DNA from: Nocardiopsis trehalosi NBRC 14201
GTDB taxonomy: Bacteria; Actinomycetota; Actinomycetes; Streptosporangiales; Streptosporangiaceae
Reading direction: 5' to 3'
Length of the DNA: 38,468 bases
NCBI RefSeq assembly: GCF_001552555.1
Contig: NZ_BCRK01000040.1
Location: forward strand, 1-38,468
A model generated the notes under the pieces. It saw only the letters and a list, made by a program, of their open reading frames with translations. It was not told where the DNA came from and ran no database searches. Positions 25,404-33,955 of the stretch are shown here, piece by piece (the first letter of the stretch is position 1; every line of letters begins with the position of its first letter). The position numbers were made by a program, and so were the translations under genes.

Positions 25404-25741
25404 TGGCGGCTCTCGTAGTCGGCGACGATGGCCGCCGGGATGCGGCCGCGGTCGCTGACCGGCTTGCCGGCCGACCGCGCCCAGGTGCGGATGCGCGCGG
25501 CCTTGTCGCGGTCGATCCGCCCGCCGCCGGCCGGCGCGCGGCCCTGGCGGGCGGCGCGCCCGGTGGGCCGGGCCCGGCGGGCGTGGTCGACGAACGGGGC
25601 GAGCGCCTCCCGCAGCATCTTGGCGTTCTGGCTGCTCAAGTCGATTTCATAAGTTTGTCCGTCGAGCGCGAAAGTGACGCTCTCCTCCGCTTGGCCGCCG
25701 TCCAGATCGTCGACGAGTAGTATCTGCGTCTTCTGAGCCAT
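25400..25741 (-). CDS. lsr2: Lsr2 family nucleoid-associated protein
   Basis: DNA-bridging xenogeneic silencer of AT-rich DNA in actinobacteria, functionally like H-NS. The 113-residue product starts MAQKTQILLVDDLDGGQAEE and has the N-terminal dimerisation strand pair (VTFALDGQTYEIDLSSQNA, 22-40), a basic Gly/Arg linker (55-75) and the C-terminal AT-hook-like domain with RTWARSAGKPVSDRGRIP; the minor-groove RGR is residues 98-100. Start ATG 25741 has GGAG seven bases upstream; an in-frame ATG two codons earlier exists. Its 5' flank is AT-rich relative to the surroundings and could itself be an Lsr2 target. Confidence 0.95.
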   Translation of the reverse strand: MAQKTQILLVDDLDGGQAEESVTFALDGQTYEIDLSSQNAKMLREALAPFVDHARRARPTGRAARQGRAPAGGGRIDRDKAARIRTWARSAGKPVSDRGRIPAAIVADYESRH

Positions 25742-26040
25742 TGGCATACTCCGTTCTTGGTATTTCGGGTGCCGGTTTCCACTATAGGGACTCCAATGCA
25801 TTCGAGGAATGGGGTTCCCCCTTTTCCCGGATGAATGTCCCGCGGTCCCAATGTGCCCCGCCCCCGGGGCCGAACGCCGGGGGTGACGCTGCGGCGTGGG
25901 CCGGGCGGGCCAGGTCACCGAGGGGGAAAGGGGACTCCTTTCCCGGCGGATTTCCATCCGGAGTCGCGCGTGGACACGGTGCGGAGCCGGCGCGTGCGCG
26001 TGCGTGGCACTCCATTCCGGTCGGCTGCGGCGGGCCCTTC
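25742..26040. other. AT-richer promoter region of Lsr2 and 3' flank of the hydrolase gene
   Basis: No gene seen. On the minus strand TATAGT (25786-25781) is a good -10 for lsr2, giving a leader of roughly 30-40 nt. The stretch 25742-25850 is markedly poorer in GC than the rest of the window. A hairpin GGGAAAGG / CCTTTCCC (25924-25944, 5-nt loop) could end hydrolase transcription. Confidence 0.45.
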
Positions 26041-26943
26041 TCAGGCGCCGGGGGCCGGGTCCAGCTCGCGCAGGAGGGCGCGGATGTCGTCGGGCCGTTC
26101 ATGCGGGGCGAGGTGGCCGGCTCCGGGAATGCCGTGCACCCCGGTGCCGAGCAGCCGGCGGGCGGGCGCGGCCAGGCGGGCCGGCGGGAAGAAGCAGTCG
26201 TGGGCGCCCGCGGCCACCCGGACGGGGGTCGTGCGCCACCGGCGCACGACGCGGTCGGGCAAGGGGCGCGGGGCGAGGCTGGTGCGGCAGTGGCGGGCCA
26301 CCAGCGTCAGCCAGGCGTCCTGTCGGTCCCGTTCCCGCCCATGAGCGGGTGCGGGGCCGCTCATGTGGTCGAGCAGCCGCGCGCTGGTGGCGGGGGAGGG
26401 GGCGAGGAGCCACGGCAGCGTCGCCCGCAGCAGGGCGGGGCCGATCGCGGCGGGCGCCAGCCCCGCCGGGCCGACCAGGGCCAGTCCGGCCACCCGGTCG
26501 GACGGGGCGCACGACAGTGCCACCGCCGCCCCCAGCGAGTGGCCGAGCACGAGGACCGGGCGGTCGGCGAGGTGGGCGAGGATGTCCGCCAGCCAGGTTC
26601 CGTAGGCGGCGAGGCGGTCGCCGCCGGGCCGGTGCGGCGGGGCCAGGCCCGGCTGGCCGGGCAGATCGACCAGGTGTACGGCGCGGTCGCGGGCCAGGGC
26701 GCGGGCGACCGGCAGGTCGGTGGCGCTGTTGAAATTCGTGCCCGCCAGCAGCAGGACCGGGGTGCCCGGGCCGCCGTCCGCGGTGAAGACCGGGGTGGGC
26801 CCCAGGGAGGTGGCGAGCGTGCGCTCGCGCGGGGCGGGGTGCGCCGCCAGGCGGGCGCGGCACCAGGAGCGGATGAGCCGTTCCCCCGCGGCGTCGCGGT
26901 AGACGGCGGTCCGGCGGCGGGCGGGGTGCGGGGCGGTGGTCAC
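26041..26943 (-). CDS. Alpha/beta hydrolase
   Basis: A 300-residue alpha/beta hydrolase-fold enzyme without signal peptide. Nucleophile elbow GHSLG (134-138, Ser136), oxyanion region LLLAGTNFNS (64-73), acid Asp249 in AGAHDCFFPP and base His277 in GAGHLAPHERP complete the triad. A cap region lies between ~160 and 240. GTG start at 26943. Likely an esterase or epoxide-hydrolase-like enzyme; the substrate cannot be told, and neighbours (Lsr2, phosphotransferase) do not help. Confidence 0.88.
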   Translation of the reverse strand: MTTAPHPARRRTAVYRDAAGERLIRSWCRARLAAHPAPRERTLATSLGPTPVFTADGGPGTPVLLLAGTNFNSATDLPVARALARDRAVHLVDLPGQPGLAPPHRPGGDRLAAYGTWLADILAHLADRPVLVLGHSLGAAVALSCAPSDRVAGLALVGPAGLAPAAIGPALLRATLPWLLAPSPATSARLLDHMSGPAPAHGRERDRQDAWLTLVARHCRTSLAPRPLPDRVVRRWRTTPVRVAAGAHDCFFPPARLAAPARRLLGTGVHGIPGAGHLAPHERPDDIRALLRELDPAPGA

Positions 26944-27321
26944 GGGCGGGCCTTCCGGTCATGGCGGTGCGGACCGCCGACCAGACTTCCCGGCACACCG
27001 GGCGCGTCGAGCGCCGTGCCCGCATCATGCCGCAACGGGACGCGCGCGTCCAGACGCGGGCCATCGGCGAGGGAGGGCGCCGCCGCGCGGGGCGGGGCGC
27101 GCTTGGGACACCCCCCGGCCGGTGGCGGTGGTGCCCGCTCTGCGGCGGTGGTGCCCGCCCCGTGCCCCCGCTCCCCGCCTGCCGCGCCGGACGGGAAAAA
27201 GACCGACCGGATGGTATGTCGGAGAAGAGGGCGCGTTATCCTGCTCCGGACACGAAGCCGGACCGCGGCCGGACCGCGGCCCCCGGCGCGCGACGACGGC
27301 CGAAGGGCGGCGGGAGACCGA
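26944..27321. other. Divergent intergenic region
   Basis: Separates the hydrolase (minus) from the phosphotransferase (plus). Open frames cross it but start without ribosome sites and have no recognisable content. A short AT-richer spot near 27190-27240 (GGAAAAAGACC, GTTATCC) may hold the phosphotransferase promoter. Confidence 0.35.
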
Positions 27322-28344
27322 ATGGGCGAGATCGATCCTCCGGGCGTGGACCTGCGGCGGCTGCGGGAGCACGTCGACGCCGAACTCCCCGGCCTGCTCG
27401 GCGGCGACCTGCGCGGGGAGGTGATCGCGGGCGGGCGCTCCAACCTCACCTACCGGGTGACCGACGGGAGCGGCACCTGGGTGGTGCGCCGCCCCCCGCT
27501 CGGCCACGTGCTGCCCACCGCGCACGACATGGCGCGCGAGCACCGCGTCATCACCGCCCTCGCCGACACCGCCGTGCCCGTCCCGGCCGCGCTGCTGCTG
27601 TGCACCGACCCCGAGGTGATCGGCGCCCCGTTCTACCTCATGGAGTTCGTCGAGGGCACCCCCTACCGGCGGGCCCGCCAGCTCGACGCGCTGGGCGCCG
27701 ACCGCACCCGCGCGCTCGTCCTGTCGATGGTCGACACCCTGGTCGACCTGCACGCCGTCGACCCCGCCGCCGTCGGCCTCGCCGACTTCGGCCGCCCCGA
27801 CGGCTTCCTGGAACGCCAGGTCCGCCGGTGGGGCAAGCAGCTCGCGGCCTCCCGCAGCCGCGACCTGCCCGGCATCGACGAGCTGCACGCGGGCCTGGCC
27901 GCCGGGCTGCCGGAGTCGCCGGCGCCGACCGTCGTCCACGGCGACTACCGGCTCGACAACATGCTGGTGGACGGCGGCGACCGGATCGCCGCCGTCCTCG
28001 ACTGGGAGATGTCCACGCTCGGAGACCCGCTCACCGACGTCGCCCTGCTGCTCGCCTACGGCAGCCCGGAGATGCCGGTGGGGACGGGGGTCAGCGACGC
28101 GCCCCGCGCCGCCGGCTACCCGTCCGCCGCCGAGATCACCGCCCGCTACGCCGACCGGTCCGGCCGCGACGTCGCCGCCCTCGACTGGTACGTCGGCTTC
28201 GCGTTCTTCAAGCTCGCCGTGATCCTGGAGGGCATCCACTACCGGTTCGCCCAGGGCCAGACCGTGGGGGCCGACTTCGACCGGATCGGCGCCGCGGTGC
28301 CCCGGCTGATCGAGGGCGGGCTCAGCCGGCTGGCGGCGCGCTGA
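27322..28344 (+). CDS. Phosphotransferase family protein (ACAD10/APH-like kinase fold)
   Basis: A 340-residue aminoglycoside-phosphotransferase-fold protein. N-lobe nucleotide loop GGRSNLTYRV (37-46) and VVRRPP lysine/arginine strand; catalytic loop VVHGDYRLDNMLV with H206, D208 and N213; metal site VLDWEMSTLGDP with D227. The FLERQVRRWGKQL and GVSDAPRAAGYPSAAEI blocks are typical of the subfamily related to the kinase domain of ACAD10, which in mammals phosphorylates 4-hydroxyacyl-CoAs; a role in acyl-CoA metabolism fits the neighbourhood. ATG 27322 with GGGAGA four bases upstream. Its 3' end overlaps the convergent glutathione transferase gene by 23 bases. Confidence 0.87.
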   Translation: MGEIDPPGVDLRRLREHVDAELPGLLGGDLRGEVIAGGRSNLTYRVTDGSGTWVVRRPPLGHVLPTAHDMAREHRVITALADTAVPVPAALLLCTDPEVIGAPFYLMEFVEGTPYRRARQLDALGADRTRALVLSMVDTLVDLHAVDPAAVGLADFGRPDGFLERQVRRWGKQLAASRSRDLPGIDELHAGLAAGLPESPAPTVVHGDYRLDNMLVDGGDRIAAVLDWEMSTLGDPLTDVALLLAYGSPEMPVGTGVSDAPRAAGYPSAAEITARYADRSGRDVAALDWYVGFAFFKLAVILEGIHYRFAQGQTVGADFDRIGAAVPRLIEGGLSRLAAR

Positions 28345-29350
28345 CCGCCCGCGCCTCCGGGGCGGGCGCCGCGCGCCCGCCCAGGGCGGCGCGGCCGTGC
28401 GGCGCGGTGAAGTCGAGCAGCGGGCCCGCCGGGACGATCCGCCGCGGGTTCAGGTCCGGGTGCGTCGTGTAGTAGTGGCGGCGGATGTGGTCGAAGTCGG
28501 TGGTGTCGCGGAACGCCGGCAGCGTGTAGAGGTCGCGGGTGTAGCCCCACAGGTTCTCGTAGTCGGTGAGCCGGCGCAGGTTCGCCTTGAAGTGGGTGCC
28601 GTAGACCGGGTCGAACCGGGCGAGGGTCACCCACAGCCGGACGTCGGCCTCGGTGACGCGGTCGCCGCACAGGTAGCGGTGCCGGGCCAGCCGCTCCTCC
28701 AGGCCGTCGAGTGCCGCGAACAGGTCGGTGACGGCCTCGTCGTACGCCTCCTGCGTGGGCGCGAACCCGCACCGGTACACGCCGTTGTTCACCCGGGTGT
28801 AGACCTCGTCGTTCAGCGCGTCGATCTCGGCGCGCAGCTCCTCGGGGTAGAGGTCGATCCGCTCGCGCGCCCACGGTTCGAACTCCGCGTTGAGGTCGAG
28901 CGTGATGTCGGGGAAGTGGTTGCTGACGATGCGCCGGGTCCGGGTGTCCCACAGCACCGGCACCGACACGTGCCCGTCGTAGCCGGGCTCGGTGGCCTCG
29001 TAGGCCTCGCGCAGCAGCGCGAAGCCGTTCACGGTGTCGGGCCCGTGGCCCGGTCCCTCCCGGAACGCCCACCCCCGGCCGTCGCGGACCGGGTCGACGA
29101 CGCCGACCGAGACCGCGTCCTCCAGCCCCTTGAGCCGGCGCACGATCAGGCTGCGCTGCGCCCACGGGCAGGCGTAGGAGGCGTACAGGTGGTACCGGCC
29201 CGGTTCGGCCGGGAACTCCGCCGACCCGATCCGGCCCCGGAACGGGTACGGCGGCCGCTCGAAGGCGGGCCCCTTGGGGGCGGTCATGGATCTGCCGTAG
29301 TCGCCGTAGGCGGCGAAGTCGACCGCTGAGGCGGTGCCGACGGTGGTCAC
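28322..29350 (-). CDS. Glutathionyl-hydroquinone reductase-like (Xi-class) glutathione S-transferase
   Basis: The 342-residue product fits the Xi class (YqjG/EcM4): thioredoxin-fold start YASYACPWAQRSLIVRRLKG with the catalytic C61-P-W-A, SVGVVDPVRDGRGW, VPVLWDTRTRRIVSN, and the C-terminal helical domain with ALNDEVYTRVNNGVYRCGFA and FDPVYGTHFKANLRRL. Such enzymes reduce glutathionyl-hydroquinones; actinomycetes use mycothiol rather than glutathione, so a mycothiol version is likely (inference). GTG at 29350 is chosen for its GGAGGAGGAG Shine-Dalgarno; an ATG 21 codons later is the alternative. The C-terminal Ala/Pro tail overlaps the phosphotransferase gene. Confidence 0.92.
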   Translation of the reverse strand: MTTVGTASAVDFAAYGDYGRSMTAPKGPAFERPPYPFRGRIGSAEFPAEPGRYHLYASYACPWAQRSLIVRRLKGLEDAVSVGVVDPVRDGRGWAFREGPGHGPDTVNGFALLREAYEATEPGYDGHVSVPVLWDTRTRRIVSNHFPDITLDLNAEFEPWARERIDLYPEELRAEIDALNDEVYTRVNNGVYRCGFAPTQEAYDEAVTDLFAALDGLEERLARHRYLCGDRVTEADVRLWVTLARFDPVYGTHFKANLRRLTDYENLWGYTRDLYTLPAFRDTTDFDHIRRHYYTTHPDLNPRRIVPAGPLLDFTAPHGRAALGGRAAPAPEARAVSAPPAG

Positions 29351-29592
29351 TGTGCTCCTCCTCCTGCCTCGGATGCCGTCCGGCGGGCGGCCGGCCGGTG
29401 CCGCGCGCGGTCCCCCGCCCCACCGGCCGGGACGCGCCCCCTCCGCGCCCCGCACGCGGCGGTGCCCGGTGCGGGGGCGTTCGCCCCGGATTCCGGTACC
29501 GGCCGGTAGGTCGATACGCTGGCGTGCATTCCATCCACGGTGTCCATGCTCGTCATCGTGCACGCACAGCGCAATTCGGAGGTGTCCTGGAT

Positions 29593-30300
29593 ATGGCCCG
29601 CTCGGCACTGGTCACCGGCGGAAGCCGGGGGATCGGTCTGGCCATCGCCCGCGAACTCGCCGCCGGCGGCGACGACGTCGCCGTCACCTACCGGTCCGGC
29701 GAGCCGCCGGAGGGGCTCCTCGGGGTCCACTGCGACATCACCGACACCGCCCAGGTCGACGCGGCGTTCACGCGGGTCGAGGAGGAGCAGGGCCCGGTCG
29801 AGGTGCTGGTGGCCAACGCCGGCATCACCAAGGACCAGCTCATGCTGCTCATGAGCGAGGACGACTTCACCTCCGTCCTCGACACCAACCTCACCGGGAC
29901 CTTCCGCGTCGTCAAGCGCGCGGTGCGCGGCATGCTGCGCCGCCGCCGCGGCGGCCGGATCGTCCTCATCTCCTCGGTGGTCGGCCTGATGGGCTCCGGC
30001 GGACAGGTCAACTACGCGGCGTCCAAGGCGGGCCTGGTGGGCTTCGGCCGGTCCCTCGCCCGCGAACTGGGGTCGCGCGGGATCACGGTCAACATCGTCG
30101 CCCCTGGGTTCATCGAGACCGACATGACCGCGGCGCTGCCCGAGGAGCGGGCCGCCGAGATCAAGAAGAACGTGCCGCTGGGCCGCTTCGGCAGCACCGG
30201 GGAGATCGCCGCCGCGGTGCGCTTCCTCACCGGCGAGAACGCCGGGTACATCACCGGCGCCGTCATCCCGGTCGACGGCGGCCTCGGCATGGGGCACTGA
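29593..30300 (+). CDS. fabG: 3-oxoacyl-ACP reductase (FabG/MabA type)
   Basis: NADPH-dependent reduction of 3-oxoacyl-ACP to 3-hydroxyacyl-ACP in fatty acid elongation. The 235-residue short-chain dehydrogenase has TGGSRGIG (8-15), NAGITKD (75-81), catalytic S128, Y141 and K145 (YAASKAG), and the PGFIETDMTAALPEE block typical of FabG. ATG 29593 with CGGAGG about ten bases upstream. The InhA-type reductase gene follows 73 bp later; this fabG1-inhA order is conserved in actinobacteria, which supports the FabG1/MabA identity over a general SDR. Confidence 0.94.
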   Translation: MARSALVTGGSRGIGLAIARELAAGGDDVAVTYRSGEPPEGLLGVHCDITDTAQVDAAFTRVEEEQGPVEVLVANAGITKDQLMLLMSEDDFTSVLDTNLTGTFRVVKRAVRGMLRRRRGGRIVLISSVVGLMGSGGQVNYAASKAGLVGFGRSLARELGSRGITVNIVAPGFIETDMTAALPEERAAEIKKNVPLGRFGSTGEIAAAVRFLTGENAGYITGAVIPVDGGLGMGH

Positions 30301-30373
30301 CGACGCGGCCCCGGCCCGCCGACCGGCGCGCCCGCGCCGGCGGTGACAGAGCAGAACAGGAATGAAGGACTCC

Positions 30374-31138
30374 ATGGGAATTCTCGACGGCAAGCGCATC
30401 CTGGTGACCGGGGTGATCACCGACAGCTCGATCGCCTTCCACGTCGCCCGCCTCTGCCAGGAGCAGGGCGCGACGGTGGTGCTCACCGGGTACGGCCGGC
30501 TCTCCCTCGTCGAGCGCATCGCCCGCCGGCTGCCCGACGCCCCGCCGGTGCTCGAACTGGACGTCACCGACGCCGACCACCTGGCGAGCCTCGCCGACCG
30601 CGTCCGCGAGCACGTCGACGGCATCGACGGTGTGGTGCACTCCATCGGCTTCACCCCCCAGGAGGCCCTGGGCGGCAACTTCCTCGACACCGAGTGGGCC
30701 GACGTCGCCACCGCGATGCACACCTCCACCTTCTCGCTGAAGGCGCTGACCATGGCGGTGCTGCCGCTGATGAAGGACGGCGGCTCGGTCGTCGCGATGG
30801 ACTTCGACAACAGCGTCTCCTACCCGGTCTACGACTGGATGGGCGTCGCCAAGTCCGCGCTCACCTCCACCGCCCGCTACCTCGCCCGCTACCTGGGCGG
30901 GCAGGGCATCCGGGTGAACCTGGTCTCGGCCGGCCCGCTGCGCACCATGGCCGCCCGCAGCATCCCCGGCTTCGACGAGCTGGCCGGCTCGTGGCCGCAG
31001 CGGGCGCCGCTCGGCTGGGACACCGGCGACCCCGAGCCCGCCGCGCGCGCCGTCGTCGCGCTGCTGTCCGACTGGTTCCCCGCCACCACGGGCGAGGTCG
31101 TGCACGTCGACGGAGGGTTCCACTCCACCGGGGCGTAG
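30374..31138 (+). CDS. fabI: Enoyl-ACP reductase (NADH), InhA/FabI type
   Basis: Last reduction of each fatty acid elongation cycle, enoyl-ACP to acyl-ACP. The 254-residue product starts MGILDGKRILVTGVITDSSI, nearly the mycobacterial InhA N-terminus, with DVTDADHL, HSIGFTPQ (Ser90 equivalent to the InhA Ser94 isoniazid-resistance site), DFDNSVSYPVYDWMGVAKSA containing Tyr153 and Lys160 of the Y-x6-K pair, and the C-terminal VVHVDGGFHS. Start ATG 30374 (AAGGA four bases upstream) matches the family; ATG 30362 adds four residues. Followed by a very strong hairpin, so the fabG-fabI unit ends here. Confidence 0.95.
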   Translation: MGILDGKRILVTGVITDSSIAFHVARLCQEQGATVVLTGYGRLSLVERIARRLPDAPPVLELDVTDADHLASLADRVREHVDGIDGVVHSIGFTPQEALGGNFLDTEWADVATAMHTSTFSLKALTMAVLPLMKDGGSVVAMDFDNSVSYPVYDWMGVAKSALTSTARYLARYLGGQGIRVNLVSAGPLRTMAARSIPGFDELAGSWPQRAPLGWDTGDPEPAARAVVALLSDWFPATTGEVVHVDGGFHSTGA

Positions 31139-31158
31139 ACTCCTGCCCTGCGTCGTAC

Positions 31159-31204
31159 CGGCCGCGGGCGCCCTCCGGAAGCCTCCGGAGGGCGCCCGCG
31201 GCCG
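31159..31204 (+). terminator. Strong hairpin terminator after the FabI gene
   Basis: Perfect 21-bp stem (31159-31179 / 31184-31204) with a 4-nt AGCC loop, 20 nt after the fabI stop and 39 nt before the next SDR start. Nearly all G/C, without U-tract. Confidence 0.8.
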
Positions 31205-31242
31205 CGTCGCGCACCGGACCGACGAGCCGAGGGGAGCAGCGC

Positions 31243-32004
31243 ATGGATCTGGGACTCAACGGGGCCAGGGTCGTGGTCACCGGGGCCAGCCGGGGGATCG
31301 GCCGGGCCATCGCCGGGGTGTTCGCGGCGGAGGGGGCCGACCTGGCGGTCTGCGCCCGCTCCGCCGAGCCGCTGGAGCGCGCCGCCGGGGAGCTGCGCGG
31401 CACCGGGCGGCGGGTGGTCGCCGAGGCGCTGGACGTCGCCGACGCCGACGCGCTGCGGGCCTTCGTCGACCGCGCGGCGGCCGAGCTGGGCGGCATCGAC
31501 GCCGTGGTGTCCAACGTCTCGGCGGGCAGCGCCGCCGGCCCCGACATGTGGGAGCGGGGGCTGGCCACCGACGTGCTGCCGTTCGTGCGCGTCTGCGAGT
31601 ACGCCGAGCCGCACCTGGCGGCGTCCGAGCGCGGCGGCGCGATCGTACTGGTCTCGACCACGTCGGCGCTGCACACCTCCGCGCCGTCGGGGCCCAAGGC
31701 GTACGGGGCGGTCAAGGCGGCGCTGAACCACCACGCGGCCGCGCTCGCCCGCACGCTGCCGGCCAAGGGCATCCGGGTCAACACGGTGTCGCCGGGGCCG
31801 ATCGAGTTCCCCGGGGGCGGCTGGGAGCGCCGCCGCGCCGAGCAGCCCGACTTCTACGCGTCCATCCGGTCGCGCATCCCGGCGGGCCGGCTGGGCCGCC
31901 CCGAGGAGGTGGCCCGCGCCGTCGCGTTCCTGGCGAGCCCGGCGTCCTCGTTCACCACCGGCGCCAACCTGGTGGTCGACGGCGGCTTCCTCGACCGGGT
32001 CTGA
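31243..32004 (+). CDS. SDR family oxidoreductase
   Basis: A 253-residue classical short-chain dehydrogenase: TGASRGIG (13-20), conserved DVADADALR, catalytic Y154 and K158 (AYGAVKAA) with Ser in VSTTSALH, and terminal VVDGGFLDRV. The usual NNAG is replaced by SNVSAG (90-95), which places it outside FabG. Substrate unknown; it has its own GGGGAG ribosome site after the fabI terminator, so it is likely transcribed separately from the fatty acid genes. Confidence 0.9.
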   Translation: MDLGLNGARVVVTGASRGIGRAIAGVFAAEGADLAVCARSAEPLERAAGELRGTGRRVVAEALDVADADALRAFVDRAAAELGGIDAVVSNVSAGSAAGPDMWERGLATDVLPFVRVCEYAEPHLAASERGGAIVLVSTTSALHTSAPSGPKAYGAVKAALNHHAAALARTLPAKGIRVNTVSPGPIEFPGGGWERRRAEQPDFYASIRSRIPAGRLGRPEEVARAVAFLASPASSFTTGANLVVDGGFLDRV

Positions 32005-32070
32005 TCCCCGCGCCCCGGCCGGCCCGGGGCGGCTCCCCGCCGCCCCGGCCGCCGCCGGCGGACCGCGGGG

Positions 32071-33726
32071 TCACGCCGACGGGGGTTCCAGGCCGAGTTC
32101 GCGGGCGGCCCAGGTGCGCATCTCGACCTTGCGCACCTTTCCGCTGACCGTCATCGGGAACGCGTCGACCGCCCGCACGTAGCGGGGCACCTTGTAGTGG
32201 GCGAGCCGGTCGCGGCAGAACTCGGCGATCTCCTCGCGCGTCGGCGCGTCGGCCGGGTCGCGCGGGATGACGCAGGCCAGCACCTCCTCGCCGTAGCGGT
32301 CGTCGGGCACGCCCACGACCTGCACGTCGGCCACCTTGGGGTGGGTGTGCAGGAACTCCTCGATCTCGCGCGGGTAGATGTTCTCGCCGCCGCGGATGAT
32401 CATGTCCTTGATGCGGCCGACGATCGCGGTGTAGCCGTCCTCGCGCATCACCGCCAGGTCGCCGGTGTGCATCCACCGGGCCGCGTCGATCACCTCGGCG
32501 GTCTTGTCCGGCTGGTCCCAGTAGCCGAGCATCACCGAGTAGCCCCGCGTGCACAGCTCGCCCGCCTCGCCGCGCGGCAGCGTCACGCCGGTGACCGGGT
32601 CGACCACCTTCACCTCCACGTGCGGCAGCACCCGGCCGACGGTGGCGGTGCGCCGCTCCAGGTCGTCGTCGACGCGGGTCTGCACCGACACCGGCGAGGT
32701 CTCGGTCATGCCGTAGCAGATGGCCACCTCGGCCATGTGCATCTCGCCGACGACCCGCTTCATCACCTCCACCGGGCACGGCGACCCGGCCATGATCCCG
32801 GTGCGCAGCGTCGACAGGTCGTAGGAGGCGAAGTCGGGCAGGCCCAGTTCGGCGATGAACATGGTCGGCACCCCGTACAGCGACGTCACCCGCTCGGCGG
32901 CCACCGCGCGCAGGGTGGCCGCCGGGTCGAAGGACGGCGCGGGGATGACCACGCACGCGCCGTGGCTGGTGGCGGCCAGGTTGCCCATGACCATGCCGAA
33001 GCAGTGGTAGAAGGGCACCGGCAGGCAGACCCGGTCGTGCTCGGTGTAGCCGAGCAGCTCGCCCACGGAGTACCCGTTGTTCAGGATGCTGTGGTGGGAC
33101 AGTGTGGCCCCCTTGGGGAACCCGGTCGTGCCCGACGTGTACTGGATGTTCACCGGGTCGTCGCAGGACAGCCCGGCCGCCCGCTCCGCGAGGCGCGCCG
33201 CGGGCACCCCGGCGCCGCCCGCCAGCAGCGCCGCCCACGACGGGTCGTCCAGGTAGACCACGTCGCGCAGCCCCGGCAGCGACCCCCGGGTGGCCTCGAC
33301 CATCGCGCGGTAGTCGGCGCCCCGGTGCCCCCGCGCCGACACCAGGGTGCGCACCCCCGCCTGGGCCAGCACGTACTCCAGCTCGTGGCGGCGGTAGGCG
33401 GGGTTGACGTTGACCAGGATCGCGCCGATCGCGGCCGTCGCGTACTGCACCAGCACCCACTCGGGCCGGTTGGGCGCCCAGATCCCCACGCGCTCACCCC
33501 GCTCGACGCCCAGCGCGAGCAGGCCGCGGGCGGCGGCGTCGACCGCGGCGGCGAACCCGGCGTAGGTCCACCGCCGCCCGGAGGGCACGTCGACCAGCGC
33601 CTCGCGGTCGGGGAAGCGCGCCGCGGTGCGGGCCAGGTTCGCGCCGATGGTGTCGCCGAGCAGCGGCCGCTCGGACGCGCCGCTCGCGTAGGAGGTGGTC
33701 GTGGGGGGAAACGTGGGGGAAGGCAT
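32071..33726 (-). CDS. AMP-binding acyl-CoA synthetase
   Basis: Activates a fatty or other carboxylic acid to acyl-CoA through an acyl-adenylate. The 551-residue product has the P-loop [12 protein letters not shown], the YGMTETSP adenine motif, [20 protein letters not shown]-like and [12 protein letters not shown] motifs, [20 protein letters not shown] and the C-terminal catalytic lysine in [13 protein letters not shown]. The set is typical of medium-chain or FadD-like synthetases. ATG 33726 has GGGAG five bases upstream; earlier in-frame starts reach into intergenic low-complexity sequence. Divergent from a GAF-LuxR regulator 229 bp away, which may control it. Confidence 0.94.
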   Translation of the reverse strand: MPSPTFPPTTTSYASGASERPLLGDTIGANLARTAARFPDREALVDVPSGRRWTYAGFAAAVDAAARGLLALGVERGERVGIWAPNRPEWVLVQYATAAIGAILVNVNPAYRRHELEYVLAQAGVRTLVSARGHRGADYRAMVEATRGSLPGLRDVVYLDDPSWAALLAGGAGVPAARLAERAAGLSCDDPVNIQYTSGTTGFPKGATLSHHSILNNGYSVGELLGYTEHDRVCLPVPFYHCFGMVMGNLAATSHGACVVIPAPSFDPAATLRAVAAERVTSLYGVPTMFIAELGLPDFASYDLSTLRTGIMAGSPCPVEVMKRVVGEMHMAEVAICYGMTETSPVSVQTRVDDDLERRTATVGRVLPHVEVKVVDPVTGVTLPRGEAGELCTRGYSVMLGYWDQPDKTAEVIDAARWMHTGDLAVMREDGYTAIVGRIKDMIIRGGENIYPREIEEFLHTHPKVADVQVVGVPDDRYGEEVLACVIPRDPADAPTREEIAEFCRDRLAHYKVPRYVRAVDAFPMTVSGKVRKVEMRTWAARELGLEPPSA

Positions 33727-33955
33727 GGGGGCTCCCGTCGCGGTCCGGCCCCGTGCCGCCGCAGGGGGCCCTCCCGATCGTCCCGACCCGGCGGGCGCCC
33801 CATCACCCCCGAACGGGGGGGCGGGCGGACCGGGCGGCACCGGCGTTCGGGCCCGGTGGGCCGCGGGGCGCAGTACGATCGTGTCGATGTGACGGGCGTC
33901 TCATCGTCCCCTCGGCCCCCGGAGGGGACCCCGTCCCGAGCCGCCGGAGGACCGC

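Noticed and set aside
25741-26344. Plus-strand frames covering the Lsr2 upstream region
   Set aside because: They start without ribosome sites and overlap the promoter and hydrolase gene antisense; no motifs.
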